This document shows positions 1 through 8,460 of a DNA stretch of 64,000 nt, piece by piece. Numbering within the stretch: position 1 is the first letter of the stretch; each line of letters begins with the position of its first letter. The notes under the pieces are model-generated. The model was given only the letters and a program-made list of their open reading frames with translations, was not told where the DNA came from and ran no database searches. Position numbers and translations under genes: made by a program. Where the stretch lies: positions 3,720,001 to 3,784,000 of the forward strand of contig NZ_CP150241.1 in assembly GCF_037975235.1 (NCBI RefSeq). The letters are read 5' to 3'. This DNA comes from Paenibacillus sp. FSL R5-0341. GTDB lineage: Bacteria > Bacillota > Bacilli > Paenibacillales > Paenibacillaceae.

Positions 1-440
1 ACTACTACTTTGATACCTGGTGTTTGCGTGAGCAGACCTTCCAGGGAATCTGTATGCAATTCTGCCGCTTTTACACCGCCACCGAATGGTGTACGGAATA
101 CGATTGGAGAATTGTATTTTCCACCGGAGCGGAAACGCATACGAGCAGCTTGCACTACCATTTGGTCAAGGGCTTCGAAGATAAAACCAACGAATTGGAT
201 CTCAGCAACCGGACGGAAGCCTTGTACACCCAGACCTACAGCCAGACCACCAATAGCGGACTCAGCCAGTGGTGTATCAAATACACGCTCTTCGCCAAAC
301 TCTTTTTGCAGACCTTCCGTTACACGGAAAACGCCGCCTACATTACCTACGTCTTCACCGAAAAGCAGAACGTTAGGATCACGTTTCAACTCCACGCGAA
401 GCGCATCACGGATTGCTTCTTTCATGTTCATTTGTGCCAT
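1..440 (-). CDS. pdhB: Pyruvate dehydrogenase E1 beta subunit, C-terminus cut by window edge
   Basis: Beta subunit of the thiamine-diphosphate-dependent E1 component of pyruvate dehydrogenase, which with PdhA decarboxylates pyruvate and passes the acetyl group to E2. The minus strand reads [15 protein letters not shown], then the conserved [24 protein letters not shown], and [11 protein letters not shown] motifs, all typical of Bacillus-type PdhB. About 147 residues are present and the rest lies left of the window. I chose the ATG at 440 because GGAGG sits about 11 nt upstream and the family starts MAQM; an in-frame ATG at 449 is almost on top of the ribosome binding site. It follows pdhA by about 100 nt, so co-transcription is expected. 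Confidence 0.95.
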   Translation of the reverse strand, partial: MAQMNMKEAIRDALRVELKRDPNVLLFGEDVGNVGGVFRVTEGLQKEFGEERVFDTPLAESAIGGLAVGLGVQGFRPVAEIQFVGFIFEALDQMVVQAARMRFRSGGKYNSPIVFRTPFGGGVKAAELHTDSLEGLLTQTPGIKVV

Positions 441-541
441 TTGCTTCATTTCCTCCTTAAACATTGACAGTTCACATTTGAATTCGTACATGTATACCGG
501 GACATTAAAGTCGCGGATGTTTATGCTTTATCGGAAAAAAC

Positions 542-1609
542 TTATTGGAAATCAGCTTTTTGCTCTTCCAAGTGCTTAGGCGTTTGTTCGAACATGCTGT
601 CGATCAAGCCTGAAATCGTCATTTTCTCGGTTTTTTCCGCTTTTTTGATCTCTTCATTTACTTTAGCTTTTGCTTCTTCTTTCACACGTGCTGTATCTTC
701 TTCAGTCCACAGACCTTTTTTCTCCAGATATTTAGCGAAACGTGCGATAGGATCTTTAGCAGACCATTCTGCCTCTTCTTCTTTTGTACGATACTTGGAA
801 GCATCATCCGAAAGGGAGTGAGGACGGAAACGGTATGTTACTGCTTCGATCAATGTTGCGCCTTCTCCGTTACGTCCACGCTCAGCAGCTTCCTGAACAG
901 CTTTGATAACAGCGAAGATGTCCATACCGTCAACTTTAACACCTTTGATACCTGCTGCTACCGCTTTGTGAGCGATGGACAGAGCTGCTGTTTGTTTAGC
1001 AAAAGGAGTTGTGATGGCATAACCATTGTTTTGTACGAAGAAGATAACAGGCAGTTTGTATACACCAGCGTAGTTCAGACCTTCATAGAAGTCACCTTCA
1101 GAAGAACCGCCATCACCTGTGTACGTGATAACAACTTGTTTTTGTTTCTTCAATTTGTAACCCATAGCGATACCCATTGCGTGCAGAATTTGTGCACCAA
1201 TGATGATTTGTGGCATCAATACATTAACGCCATCTGGAATTTGTCCACCATGTTGGTGTCCACGGGAGTACAGGAATGCTTGATAAAGAGGAAGTCCATG
1301 CCATACGAGTTGCGGAATGTCACGATAGCCAGGACATACAAAGTCTTCTTTTTCAATTGCAAATTCACTACCAACCATTGTAGCTTCTTGACCAGATACT
1401 GGAGCATAGAAACCAAGACGACCTTGACGGCCCAGGTTTACTGCACGGTCATCCCAAGTACGGGTAAATACCATGCGGTACATAATTTCTTTTAATTGAT
1501 CATCGGAAAGTGTAGGCATCATGTCTTTGTTAACAATTTCGCCGTCAGGAGACAGCACGGACAGAGCTTCTACATCCTCTGTATACACTTCATAAGGAAC
1601 CTTGCTCAT
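542..1609 (-). CDS. pdhA: Pyruvate dehydrogenase E1 alpha subunit
   Basis: Alpha subunit of pyruvate dehydrogenase E1, 355 residues, the usual family length. It binds thiamine diphosphate: the GDGGSSEGDFYEGLNYAGV segment ending in NN (roughly residues 165-195) is the TPP-binding motif, and YRFRPHSLSDD is the phosphorylation-loop region of alpha subunits. The start at 1609 (MSKVPYEVY) is preceded by GAGGTGA with about 8 nt spacing; the longer open frame to 1645 has no comparable site. It is the first gene of the pdh operon, with pdhB following. A sigma-A promoter lies 55-85 nt upstream. Confidence 0.95.
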   Translation of the reverse strand: MSKVPYEVYTEDVEALSVLSPDGEIVNKDMMPTLSDDQLKEIMYRMVFTRTWDDRAVNLGRQGRLGFYAPVSGQEATMVGSEFAIEKEDFVCPGYRDIPQLVWHGLPLYQAFLYSRGHQHGGQIPDGVNVLMPQIIIGAQILHAMGIAMGYKLKKQKQVVITYTGDGGSSEGDFYEGLNYAGVYKLPVIFFVQNNGYAITTPFAKQTAALSIAHKAVAAGIKGVKVDGMDIFAVIKAVQEAAERGRNGEGATLIEAVTYRFRPHSLSDDASKYRTKEEEAEWSAKDPIARFAKYLEKKGLWTEEDTARVKEEAKAKVNEEIKKAEKTEKMTISGLIDSMFEQTPKHLEEQKADFQ

Positions 1610-1664
1610 TTTTTTCTTCACCTCAACAAAAAATTTGAATATCAAGTTCCGCTGTTATAATATT

Positions 1665-1694
1665 ATTATACACCTGTTTCACTCCATACGTCAA
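1665..1694 (-). promoter_or_regulatory. Sigma-A promoter of pdhA
   Basis: Minus strand: -35 TTGACG at 1694-1689, 18-nt spacer, perfect -10 TATAAT at 1670-1665. The start of pdhA lies about 55 nt downstream. Confidence 0.75.
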
Positions 1695-1865
1695 AGAAAT
1701 CCGTAATTTTTTTATGTTTCCTGCCGGATTGTATGTATAACAGGGGTTTAATATTGGTATAACAGCATAATACATGATTGCGTGTTTGACCTAACCCCGC
1801 ACAAGGGTAATCTTACCGTATTGCGCGGTCGAATGCAAAAAATTAACCGAGAAAGGTGACGTTTT

Positions 1866-2600
1866 ATGACGGATTCCCGCTATTTGAAACGCACGATTGT
1901 GAAGGAAGAGATTGAAAGTCGCTATCTCGGAGAGAAACGAACACTCCGTATTTACCTTCCTCCGGGCTATAACGAATTGCTCAGCTACCCTGTCGTTTAT
2001 TGTCAGGATGGCGAAGAATTTTTCAATTTCGGGCGAATTGCTACAACAGCTAACCGAATTATTCTGGACGAAGGAGCCGAACCTTTCATTATTGTAGGGG
2101 TTCAGGTGGATGTGTCTGTGAGAACACAGGAATATGCTCCATTTGGAGATCGATTCAAGGCATATACCGCTTGCTTCGCTGAAGAGATTATTCCCTATAT
2201 AGAAGAGAAATATCCTGTACGTCGTTCCCCGCAGGAACGCATTCTTGCCGGAGACTCGCTTGGTGGTAGTGTTTCGCTTCACCTTGCTCTGTTATATCCG
2301 GACCTGTTTACACGTGTCATCAGCATGTCTGGCGCCTTCTACTCCGCTTCTCAGGAAATCTATGCCGCAGCCGAAGATCTCTCTTGGCTCTCAATATGGA
2401 TGATCGTTGGTTTGCAGGAGACTGCCTTCGCAGCAGACACAGGTACGTATGATTTTGTCCAACTGAATCGCGATACCCGTGATTTGCTGGAAAAACGAGG
2501 TGCTCTCGTCTCCTACCAGGAGAAAGACGGGAATCACCAATGGGGTTTTTGGCAAAATGAATTGCCGGAAGCATTGCTTTATTTTCTACAAGAAAGATAA
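1866..2600 (+). CDS. Putative esterase (alpha/beta hydrolase, YjcH-like)
   Basis: A 244-residue cytoplasmic protein of the putative-esterase family (Esterase D/enterochelin-esterase type). The nucleophile elbow GDSLGG is at about residues 134-139. RTLRIYLPPGYN and YPVVYCQDGEEFF near the N-terminus are the usual family strands, and a C-terminal GNHQWGFW carries the probable catalytic histidine. The ATG at 1866 follows AAGGTGA at good spacing. It is transcribed divergently from pdhA and ends in its own small hairpin. The natural substrate cannot be told from sequence. No signal peptide is visible. Confidence 0.8.
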   Translation: MTDSRYLKRTIVKEEIESRYLGEKRTLRIYLPPGYNELLSYPVVYCQDGEEFFNFGRIATTANRIILDEGAEPFIIVGVQVDVSVRTQEYAPFGDRFKAYTACFAEEIIPYIEEKYPVRRSPQERILAGDSLGGSVSLHLALLYPDLFTRVISMSGAFYSASQEIYAAAEDLSWLSIWMIVGLQETAFAADTGTYDFVQLNRDTRDLLEKRGALVSYQEKDGNHQWGFWQNELPEALLYFLQER

Positions 2601-2612
2601 ACTGGGATACAG

Positions 2613-2641
2613 CAACAGGCGGCTGAAATGCCGCTTTTGTT
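2613..2641 (+). terminator. Probable terminator after the esterase gene
   Basis: A GCGGC/GCCGC stem (2619-2623 with 2630-2634) is followed by TTTTGTT, just downstream of the esterase stop codon. The stem is short. Confidence 0.5.
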
Positions 2642-2677
2642 CCCCACTCTAATGATACCGCTTACAATTGTAACCTG

Positions 2678-2723
2678 AAAAAGAAGCAGGATATCCTGCT
2701 TGAGTACTCGCTCCTGCTTCTTT
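2678..2723 (-). terminator. Hairpin between convergent genes, terminator for the phosphatase operon
   Basis: A 12-bp stem pairs AAAGAAGCAGGA (2680-2691) with TCCTGCTTCTTT (2712-2723). On the minus strand it ends in a T-rich tract, right downstream of the phosphatase gene. It could also stop plus-strand readthrough. Confidence 0.6.
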
Positions 2724-2760
2724 GTCCGGCTACAAGTTAAGTATGAGTTTGGGTTTATTA

Positions 2761-3231
2761 CTAAGCTAATGAATGTTCCGCTTCAATTTTTCTCAACAAA
2801 ACATCGCAGCCTGCATTAACCAACTCGTACACCTCTTCAAAATTGCCTGTATGATACGGGTCTGGTACTTCTCTAAGCTTCTCATTCGGAAGCATGTCCA
2901 TGAACTTGATGATGTCCGCCTCAGCTCCGCCTGGAACGTTGCGCACATTATCTGCATTAGAATTGTCCATACATACAATATAATCAAACTGAGTAAAGTC
3001 TTCGCTGGCGAATTGTCTCGCTACCATGTTGGCATAAGAAATCTGGTATGAATCCAGCAATTTCCGAGTCCCTTCATGCGGAGGTTTACCAATGTGCCAG
3101 TCCCCTGTACCTGCTGAGTCCACACGAATCTGATGTTCAAGCCCCTTCTCCAGGACTTTGTTACGCAGGACTGCTTCAGCCATTGGTGATCTACATATAT
3201 TACCTAGACATACAAACAAAACATGAATCAT
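2761..3231 (-). CDS. Low-molecular-weight protein-tyrosine phosphatase
   Basis: A 156-residue phosphatase of the LMW-PTP family. The P-loop CLGNICRSP (residues 8-16) contains the CX5R catalytic cysteine and arginine. The general-acid loop DPYHTGNFEEVYELV is near the C-terminus. Bacterial members dephosphorylate tyrosine or arginine residues (the YwlE/YfkJ group); the sequence does not settle which. The ATG at 3231 follows AAGGGGG and lies 1 nt after the stop codon of the upstream channel gene, so the two are translationally coupled. Confidence 0.9.
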   Translation of the reverse strand: MIHVLFVCLGNICRSPMAEAVLRNKVLEKGLEHQIRVDSAGTGDWHIGKPPHEGTRKLLDSYQISYANMVARQFASEDFTQFDYIVCMDNSNADNVRNVPGGAEADIIKFMDMLPNEKLREVPDPYHTGNFEEVYELVNAGCDVLLRKIEAEHSLA

Positions 3232-3232
3232 A

Positions 3233-3943
3233 TTAATCCCCCTTACTTAGCGTACCTTGAAGTACCGACGGTGTTGGCTGTGTCACGATGCTCTCTGGCT
3301 GAGGATTGACGTTCCCTGTCTCCGATGGCACCAACGAACGACGTGGTAGCTTCCATTTATAATGTACAGAACACATCCGGAAGAACACCACAGCCGCGAA
3401 ACAAAGTAATAGCCCAACATTCGTTGTTAACCAACCCATACCTATGACAAAGCCAGCTGTCATTGCCCATACAGCATAAATTTCATCACGCAATACAAGC
3501 GGTTTACGTCCAGCGAGCACATCACGAATAACGCCTCCACCAATACCGGTCATTACTGCTGCAACGATAACTGCGCTAATGGGATGTCCCATATTTGCCG
3601 CGTATAATGCCCCTTGAATTGCAAATGCTGCGAGTCCGATTGCATCGAACAAGGCCTCTGTTCGCTTCCAGTGACCAATCCACTTGAGTGGCAGCACAAA
3701 CGCAATTGCTACAGATACCAAGGCCAACATGATAAGTGATCCCTGACTCCATAGTGTCGTTACAGGTATACCTATAAGTACATTCCGGATAATACCGCCT
3801 CCGAATGCAGTCACAAGTCCAAGTACAAGTACACCCAAAATGTCATATTCCTCTTCCATTGCTACGAAGGCACCGGACATTGCAAATGCGATGGTACCTA
3901 TAATGCTGAATACTTCAAAAATGTGTAAGTCCAACCTGTTCAA
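3233..3943 (-). CDS. TRIC-type membrane channel (UPF0126, YvgT-like)
   Basis: A 236-residue integral membrane protein with about seven hydrophobic segments and two internally repeated glycine-rich motifs: GGGIIRNVLIGIPV near residues 48-61 and GGGVIRDVLAGRKP near 135-148. This duplicated GGG-I-R-D/N-V motif is the hallmark of the UPF0126/TRIC family of trimeric cation channels. The C-terminal 35 residues are polar and Pro/Thr/Ser rich and look like a cytoplasmic tail. It is the first gene of a two-gene unit with the downstream phosphatase. The transported ion cannot be told here. Confidence 0.88.
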   Translation of the reverse strand: MNRLDLHIFEVFSIIGTIAFAMSGAFVAMEEEYDILGVLVLGLVTAFGGGIIRNVLIGIPVTTLWSQGSLIMLALVSVAIAFVLPLKWIGHWKRTEALFDAIGLAAFAIQGALYAANMGHPISAVIVAAVMTGIGGGVIRDVLAGRKPLVLRDEIYAVWAMTAGFVIGMGWLTTNVGLLLCFAAVVFFRMCSVHYKWKLPRRSLVPSETGNVNPQPESIVTQPTPSVLQGTLSKGD

Positions 3944-4065
3944 ACCTCACTTTTCAAGTCATCTCCGTGTCGCTCTACCCATTGTATCCGCGAGCACCGA
4001 AATTGTGCAACCACATTTTGTGGATTATACTGGTTTGGTGAAAGAATTAGGAAGGATGAAATAAA

Positions 4066-4707
4066 ATGACGGTGAAACGGATTGTTATTTTTACAGGCGG
4101 GAATCTATCTGCTGAGTTACTTCAGGAAATAAGAGATGATGACATGATTATCGCAGCTGATCGCGGTGCATTATTTTTGATCGAACATGGCATTCAGCCT
4201 CATATTGCAGTCGGAGATTTTGATTCTATTACTGAAGAGGAACTAACGATTGTTAGCAACAATAGCGTTCAGTTTATTTCATGCGACCCTGTTCATAAGG
4301 ATCTTACCGATACGGAAATGGCTTTTGAGACAGCGCTGGATCACGAACCTTCTCACATTCTGATGTTGGGGGCTACAGGTACTCGGATGGATCACACACT
4401 CGCTAATGTACATATTATGGTTCGCGCGATGCAGCATCATATTTCCTGTGTAATTCAGGACAAGCATAACTATATGACATTGACAACATCCAAAGCTGTG
4501 GTTGAACACCGGGACTATAAATATGTTTCTCTACTTCCTTTGACTCATGAAGTTACAGGAATAACTCTGGATGGTTTCATGTATCCGTTGGATCAAGCCA
4601 CTATTCGCATGGGACAATCTTTGGGTGTGAGCAACCAGCTCTTAGGCACTTCAGGTACAGTCACCATTGATAGTGGTCTGCTACTGATTATTCAGAGTAA
4701 AGATTGA
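4066..4707 (+). CDS. thiN: Thiamine pyrophosphokinase
   Basis: Transfers pyrophosphate from ATP to thiamine, making the cofactor TPP (213 residues, normal length). Diagnostic motifs are ADRGALFLIEHGIQPHIAVGDFDSI (split here: ADRGA at 31-35 and GDFDS near 51) and DLTDTEMAF near residue 85, with GATGTRMDHTLAN further on. The ATG at 4066 follows AGGAAGGA. It is a single gene with a strong terminator. Its product is the TPP that the riboswitch at 10.6 kb senses, so this gene and the thiazole operon serve one pathway although they are not co-transcribed. Confidence 0.92.
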   Translation: MTVKRIVIFTGGNLSAELLQEIRDDDMIIAADRGALFLIEHGIQPHIAVGDFDSITEEELTIVSNNSVQFISCDPVHKDLTDTEMAFETALDHEPSHILMLGATGTRMDHTLANVHIMVRAMQHHISCVIQDKHNYMTLTTSKAVVEHRDYKYVSLLPLTHEVTGITLDGFMYPLDQATIRMGQSLGVSNQLLGTSGTVTIDSGLLLIIQSKD

Positions 4708-4785
4708 ATCATCCGCATGTTTCAATCTTATTTATTACGTTTTTGTAACCAGTCATTTCGCTAAGAAAATAGGTTCACACACAAC

Positions 4786-4815
4786 AAAGACCCTTGCTGA
4801 TCAAGGGTCTTTTCT
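4786..4815 (+). terminator. Rho-independent terminator of thiN
   Basis: An 11-bp stem pairs AAAGACCCTTG (4786-4796) with CAAGGGTCTTT (4802-4812), with a 5-nt loop and a T-rich 3' side. Confidence 0.85.
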
Positions 4816-5002
4816 ATTTCATCTTTGTTTATCATTCGTCAATGATTAATTTTTTGACATTTTTAATTATATTTTAATAAACATACCCAAACCACTGTGG
4901 CGCAAGGGATTACACGTACCTATCCAATTTCTAGGCTGTTACAAAGCTGTTATACTCGCTCTAGCAACTTAACGAAAACGAATTTTGGAGGTACTAACTA
5001 AT

Positions 5003-5503
5003 ATGAAAACAAACATCTTTGTCCAAAAGGCCGTAACCGTCGGGTTGTGCGCTACACTAGGTTTTGGAGCTGTACTAATGACTAACGCACCTGTTGCACA
5101 GGCAGCAACTGCATCTGTGTCCACAGGCCAACAGATTGTTAACTATGGTAAACAATTTACTGGAACTCCATATAAATTTGGTGCTTCAACATCAACTACC
5201 AAAGTTTTTGACTGCTCTTCTTTTATGAAATATATTTTCAAAAAGTATGGTGTAGACTTGCCGCGCACTTCCGTGAAACAATCCAAAGAAGGCAAAGCTG
5301 TGTCCAAAGCTAATCTGCGTGTAGGCGATCTGGTATTCTTCTCCAGCGGTAGCCGTTCTACTGGCTCCAACATCACTCATGTAGGCGTGTACGCAGGGAA
5401 CGGAAAGATTCTGCATACGTATGGATCTCCAGGCGTAACCCTTTCGGATCTGAATTCCGGTACTTGGGAAAGAACGTATATTAAAGCTCGTCGTGTACTG
5501 TAG
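5003..5503 (+). CDS. Secreted NlpC/P60 cell-wall endopeptidase
   Basis: A 166-residue exported cysteine peptidase. Residues 1-34 form a signal peptide ending AQA, and the mature protein is essentially one NlpC/P60 domain. The catalytic triad is visible as C71 (DCSSF), H126 (THVGVY) and H138 (LHTYG). The family cleaves D-Glu/meso-Dap-type bonds in peptidoglycan stem peptides, so a role in wall remodelling is likely. There is no SH3 or LysM wall-binding domain. The start is the ATG at 5003, 11 nt after GGAGG; the longer frame to 4985 runs through that site. It stands alone with its own terminator. Confidence 0.9.
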   Translation: MKTNIFVQKAVTVGLCATLGFGAVLMTNAPVAQAATASVSTGQQIVNYGKQFTGTPYKFGASTSTTKVFDCSSFMKYIFKKYGVDLPRTSVKQSKEGKAVSKANLRVGDLVFFSSGSRSTGSNITHVGVYAGNGKILHTYGSPGVTLSDLNSGTWERTYIKARRVL

Positions 5504-5526
5504 AGTTATATATTATTAAATAAGTA

Positions 5527-5557
5527 AAGGCCGGACGATATGTTCCGGTCTTTTTAT
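5527..5557 (+). terminator. Terminator of the NlpC/P60 gene
   Basis: A GGCCGGA/TTCCGGTC stem with one G-T pair is followed by TTTTTATTT, 24 nt after the stop codon. Confidence 0.8.
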
Positions 5558-5612
5558 TTACCCTTTTTTCGCCACAGTCTAAACTGGAGTTTCATGGAAT
5601 TCGGTGATACAT

Positions 5613-6380
5613 CTAATTTTTATCATGCAGCATGTAACCGATCCCACGCACCGTATGAATCAGTTTCACACTTCTTCCCTTGTCCACCTTAACCCTCAGA
5701 TGTTTGATATACACGTCCACGACGTTGGTATCCATGGCATGCTCATATCCCCATACTTCCCGCAAAATATCACTCCGTGTACATGCTTCATTCACATGCA
5801 GGGCCAGGAATTCCAGTAACTCGTACTCTTTAGGCGTTAATGTCAGGTATTCACCCGCACGATTTACCCGCCTTGAACGCAAGTTCACTTTAAGATCATG
5901 GACTACAATAACTTCTTCACCCTCTGGTGTTGCATTCGCGAAAAGACGCAATAAATTTCGTATTCTAGCCAGCATCACGTTCAAGTGAATGGGTTCCTCC
6001 ATTACGTCATTAGCTCCGTAATCCAGCCATTCCACGATGATTTGAGGAGATGCGTTCGACGTGATAACCAGCAGAGGTACAATCTGACCTTTATCTATCC
6101 ATTGTTTCAACCCTGCCTTCTCCTCTTGATTTCGAAGCGCCTCCCCCTCATCCTGGTCTAGCAGGATGATAAGGTTGAAGTGTGATAACGAATTATCGAC
6201 GGATTGGTTTAGTTCAGACCCTTCCTTTCGTTGCACCTCATACCCTTCGGCACACAATACGTCCTGAATAAGGTTGACCTGCTCTCCTGCTGCTCCAATC
6301 AGCAAAATGGCTGTTTTCACTATTTTCACCCGGCCTGTCTCTGTCCCGCTGCTCGCAGCAATGGTTGGTACAGTTAGCAT
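5613..6380 (-). CDS. OmpR-type response regulator with degenerate receiver
   Basis: A protein of up to 255 residues with an N-terminal receiver-like half and a C-terminal OmpR/PhoB winged-helix domain. The DNA-binding domain is canonical (LTPKEYELLEFLALH, VDVYIKHLRVKVD, VRGIGYML). The receiver is not. The acidic pair after strand 1 is missing (ILLIGAAGE). The strand-3 aspartate sits in LIILLDQDEGE. The conserved lysine before the cis-proline is Glu (VMEEPIHL). Phosphorylation as in normal regulators is therefore doubtful. No histidine kinase is adjacent. The start is uncertain: ATG 6380 lacks a ribosome site, and GTG 6329 or 6320 are alternatives. Confidence 0.8.
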   Translation of the reverse strand: MLTVPTIAASSGTETGRVKIVKTAILLIGAAGEQVNLIQDVLCAEGYEVQRKEGSELNQSVDNSLSHFNLIILLDQDEGEALRNQEEKAGLKQWIDKGQIVPLLVITSNASPQIIVEWLDYGANDVMEEPIHLNVMLARIRNLLRLFANATPEGEEVIVVHDLKVNLRSRRVNRAGEYLTLTPKEYELLEFLALHVNEACTRSDILREVWGYEHAMDTNVVDVYIKHLRVKVDKGRSVKLIHTVRGIGYMLHDKN

Positions 6381-6391
6381 GCCGTAAAATG

Positions 6392-6423
6392 AAAAAGTCC
6401 ATTCCCTTCAGGGAACAGACTTT
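6392..6423 (-). terminator. Terminator of the thiazole operon
   Basis: On the minus strand, AAAGTC(TG)TTCCC, a short loop and GGGAA(TG)GACTTT are followed by TTCATTTT, 15 nt past the thiF stop codon. Confidence 0.75.
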
Positions 6424-6437
6424 ACTTCTTCCTTGCT

Positions 6438-7490
6438 TCAGCCAAAGTAGCGGTGAACGAGCGTGCGTGCTTCAGCTGTATCTTTTGTTCCGTGAACGAG
6501 GACACGTCCATCCTGGAAAATGACCATTCTATGGACTCCTGTTGTAAAAGAAACCAGAAAAGGATTGGATTCCACTTTACCTTCTTGAAGTCTATCCAGG
6601 CGATTCGCCGTATGTTGAAGATCCAGATTCATGCGCCGTGCAGGTCGGATCTGAACCGTATCCCTACCACATAGCACATCAGTTTTCTCCAGATTGGACG
6701 CAGAAAGATATGGATACGTTGCCGAATCGCTGCAGGAAGGGCAGTCTTGCTTTTTCGCACCATCCACATTGATGGATATGTATTCGTTCCTCCACACGTC
6801 AAATGACAACAACTTGCGTCTCAAAGCATTCGCATTGCCGCTAAGCAACTTCATCGCCTCAGCTGTCTGATTCGCCGTTACCATCTGTACCGCTTGAGGT
6901 ATGATGCCAGACGTATCACAAGTGTCTCCCCCCAGAGGGACTTCACCTAACAAACAATTTAAACAGGGCGTATCTCCAGGCATAAACGTATAGGTAATGC
7001 CATAACTGCCCACACATCCACCATAGATCCAGGGAATACGGTACTTCTGTGCCATATCATTAATGAGTAGCCGGGTATCAAAATTATCGGTTGCATCCAT
7101 AATCAAGTCTGCATGCTGAACGAGTTCTTCCAATTCATCTACTCTGACATCCAATACTTTCCCTTCCACATGAACCGTGGAATTAATGTCAGATAAACGT
7201 TTCTCCGCCGCCATCGCCTTGGGCATCCGTTCAATTGCGTCCTGTTCTACATATAATTGCTGTCGCTGCAGGTTACTCCACTCCACATAATCACGATCAA
7301 CGATCGTTATGTGCCCAACTCCTGAGCGAACTAACGTTTCTGCAATTCCTGTTCCCAATGCGCCAGCACCAACGATTAAAACTCTGCTGCCCTTTAATCT
7401 GGCCTGGCCTTCCTTGCCTAGCGGCGCGTATCGTTCCTGTCTGGAATACCGATCGGACTGCTCGGAAGATGTTGATTGTTGATCTATCAT
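6438..7490 (-). CDS. thiF: ThiF-family sulfur-carrier adenylyltransferase
   Basis: An E1-like enzyme, 350 residues, that adenylates the C-terminal glycine of ThiS so that sulfur can be loaded for thiazole synthesis. The nucleotide-binding [19 protein letters not shown] is near residues 42-60. DNFDTR and the SNLQRQ motif follow, and two CXXC pairs (CLNC and CPSC) form the zinc site. The last 80 residues are a less conserved extension. The ATG overlaps the thiG stop codon by 4 nt, so the genes are coupled. The MoeB alternative is unlikely given the thiO-thiS-thiG context. Confidence 0.9.
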   Translation of the reverse strand: MIDQQSTSSEQSDRYSRQERYAPLGKEGQARLKGSRVLIVGAGALGTGIAETLVRSGVGHITIVDRDYVEWSNLQRQQLYVEQDAIERMPKAMAAEKRLSDINSTVHVEGKVLDVRVDELEELVQHADLIMDATDNFDTRLLINDMAQKYRIPWIYGGCVGSYGITYTFMPGDTPCLNCLLGEVPLGGDTCDTSGIIPQAVQMVTANQTAEAMKLLSGNANALRRKLLSFDVWRNEYISINVDGAKKQDCPSCSDSATYPYLSASNLEKTDVLCGRDTVQIRPARRMNLDLQHTANRLDRLQEGKVESNPFLVSFTTGVHRMVIFQDGRVLVHGTKDTAEARTLVHRYFG

Positions 7491-8257
7491 GTATGAATCA
7501 TTCCTTCCACCGGACTGCTGGCTGCTGCATAACGCTTCACAGGAATCATGCCTGCCTCATATGCCAGTCTACCTGCCTCTACCCCCATTCGCATCGCTTT
7601 AGCCATGTTCACCGGATCTCTTGATCCAGATACGGCTGTATTTAACAATACGCCATCTGCACCAAGTTCCATCGCATAAGCAGCATCTTTGGGGGAGCGC
7701 AACCCCGCGTCCACAATTACAGGTACAACGGCCTGTTCAATGATAATCTCAAGGTTATAGGGATTAATGATGCCTCTGCCAGCTCCGATGGGAGAAGCAC
7801 CAGGCATTACTGCATGTACGCCAAGCAGTTGCAGCCTTTTGGCCAGAATGACATCATCCGAAATATAAGGCAACACAGTGAAGCCCTTTTCAAGCAAAAT
7901 TTCGCAAGCCTTGTATGTTTCAATCGGATCTGGGAGCAACGTAATTCCATCTCCGATGACTTCGACTTTTATCATATCACAAAGTCCCGAAGCCCGCGCA
8001 AGCTCGGCAATCCGCACCGCCTCTTCCGCATTGGAAGCCCCAGCCGTATTCGGAAGAAGGGTGTATTTGTCCAGATCCAACGTATCCAGGAAATGCTTCT
8101 GGTTACGTTCCTCCAAATTCAGGCGACGAACAGCAAAAGTTAAAACTTCCGTTTCAGATGCTTCTACAGCCTGACTTTGCACTTCCAGATCCGAAAACTT
8201 GCCCGTTCCGAGCAATAGTCTGGACTCAAACGTATATTTCCCAATGTTCAACATCAT
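7487..8257 (-). CDS. thiG: Thiazole synthase
   Basis: Condenses 1-deoxy-D-xylulose 5-phosphate, dehydroglycine and ThiS-thiocarboxylate into the thiazole phosphate of thiamine. It is 256 residues and very close to the Bacillus family pattern: [26 protein letters not shown] with the Schiff-base lysine, [17 protein letters not shown] and [12 protein letters not shown] place the start at ATG 8257, which overlaps the thiS stop codon (TGATG) and has GGAGG 6 nt upstream; ATG 8254 is also possible. It works with the adjacent ThiS, ThiF and ThiO. Confidence 0.95.
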   Translation of the reverse strand: MMLNIGKYTFESRLLLGTGKFSDLEVQSQAVEASETEVLTFAVRRLNLEERNQKHFLDTLDLDKYTLLPNTAGASNAEEAVRIAELARASGLCDMIKVEVIGDGITLLPDPIETYKACEILLEKGFTVLPYISDDVILAKRLQLLGVHAVMPGASPIGAGRGIINPYNLEIIIEQAVVPVIVDAGLRSPKDAAYAMELGADGVLLNTAVSGSRDPVNMAKAMRMGVEAGRLAYEAGMIPVKRYAAASSPVEGMIHT

Positions 8258-8460
8258 CAACCGCCTCCTACAAAATGTACAATCTCGATTCGATCGCCTT
8301 CTCTTAATTCCGTCGTCTCATGATACTCACGCGTTAAGATATGCCTGTTCAGCTCGACAACTACAGTCTTGACTTGCAGGTCAAAAGATTGAAGCAGTTT
8401 GTCCACACGATTTAATCTGTCTTCTATCTCCATCTGTTGACCATTAACAATGATATTCAC
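8257..8460 (-). CDS. thiS: Sulfur carrier protein ThiS
   Basis: A 67-residue ubiquitin-fold sulfur carrier. Its C-terminal GGG ending supplies the Gly-Gly that ThiF adenylates and that then carries the thiocarboxylate used by ThiG. The chain starts MNIIVNGQQ and contains the usual [13 protein letters not shown] end. Its ATG overlaps the thiO stop codon by 4 nt, and its stop codon overlaps thiG. Confidence 0.93.
   Translation of the reverse strand: MNIIVNGQQMEIEDRLNRVDKLLQSFDLQVKTVVVELNRHILTREYHETTELREGDRIEIVHFVGGG

Noticed and set aside
24..467. Long plus-strand frames at the left edge
   Set aside because: They are antisense to pdhB, whose minus-strand translation is unmistakable.
818..1495. 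A 225-codon plus-strand frame opposite pdhA
   Set aside because: It lies entirely antisense to a highly conserved gene and its translation resembles no protein; it is a shadow of pdhA codon usage.
4854..4885. TTGACA followed by AT-rich sequence upstream of the NlpC/P60 gene, and a possible c-di-AMP riboswitch there
   Set aside because: No well-spaced -10 could be fixed, and the conserved ydaO-type sequence blocks are not seen.
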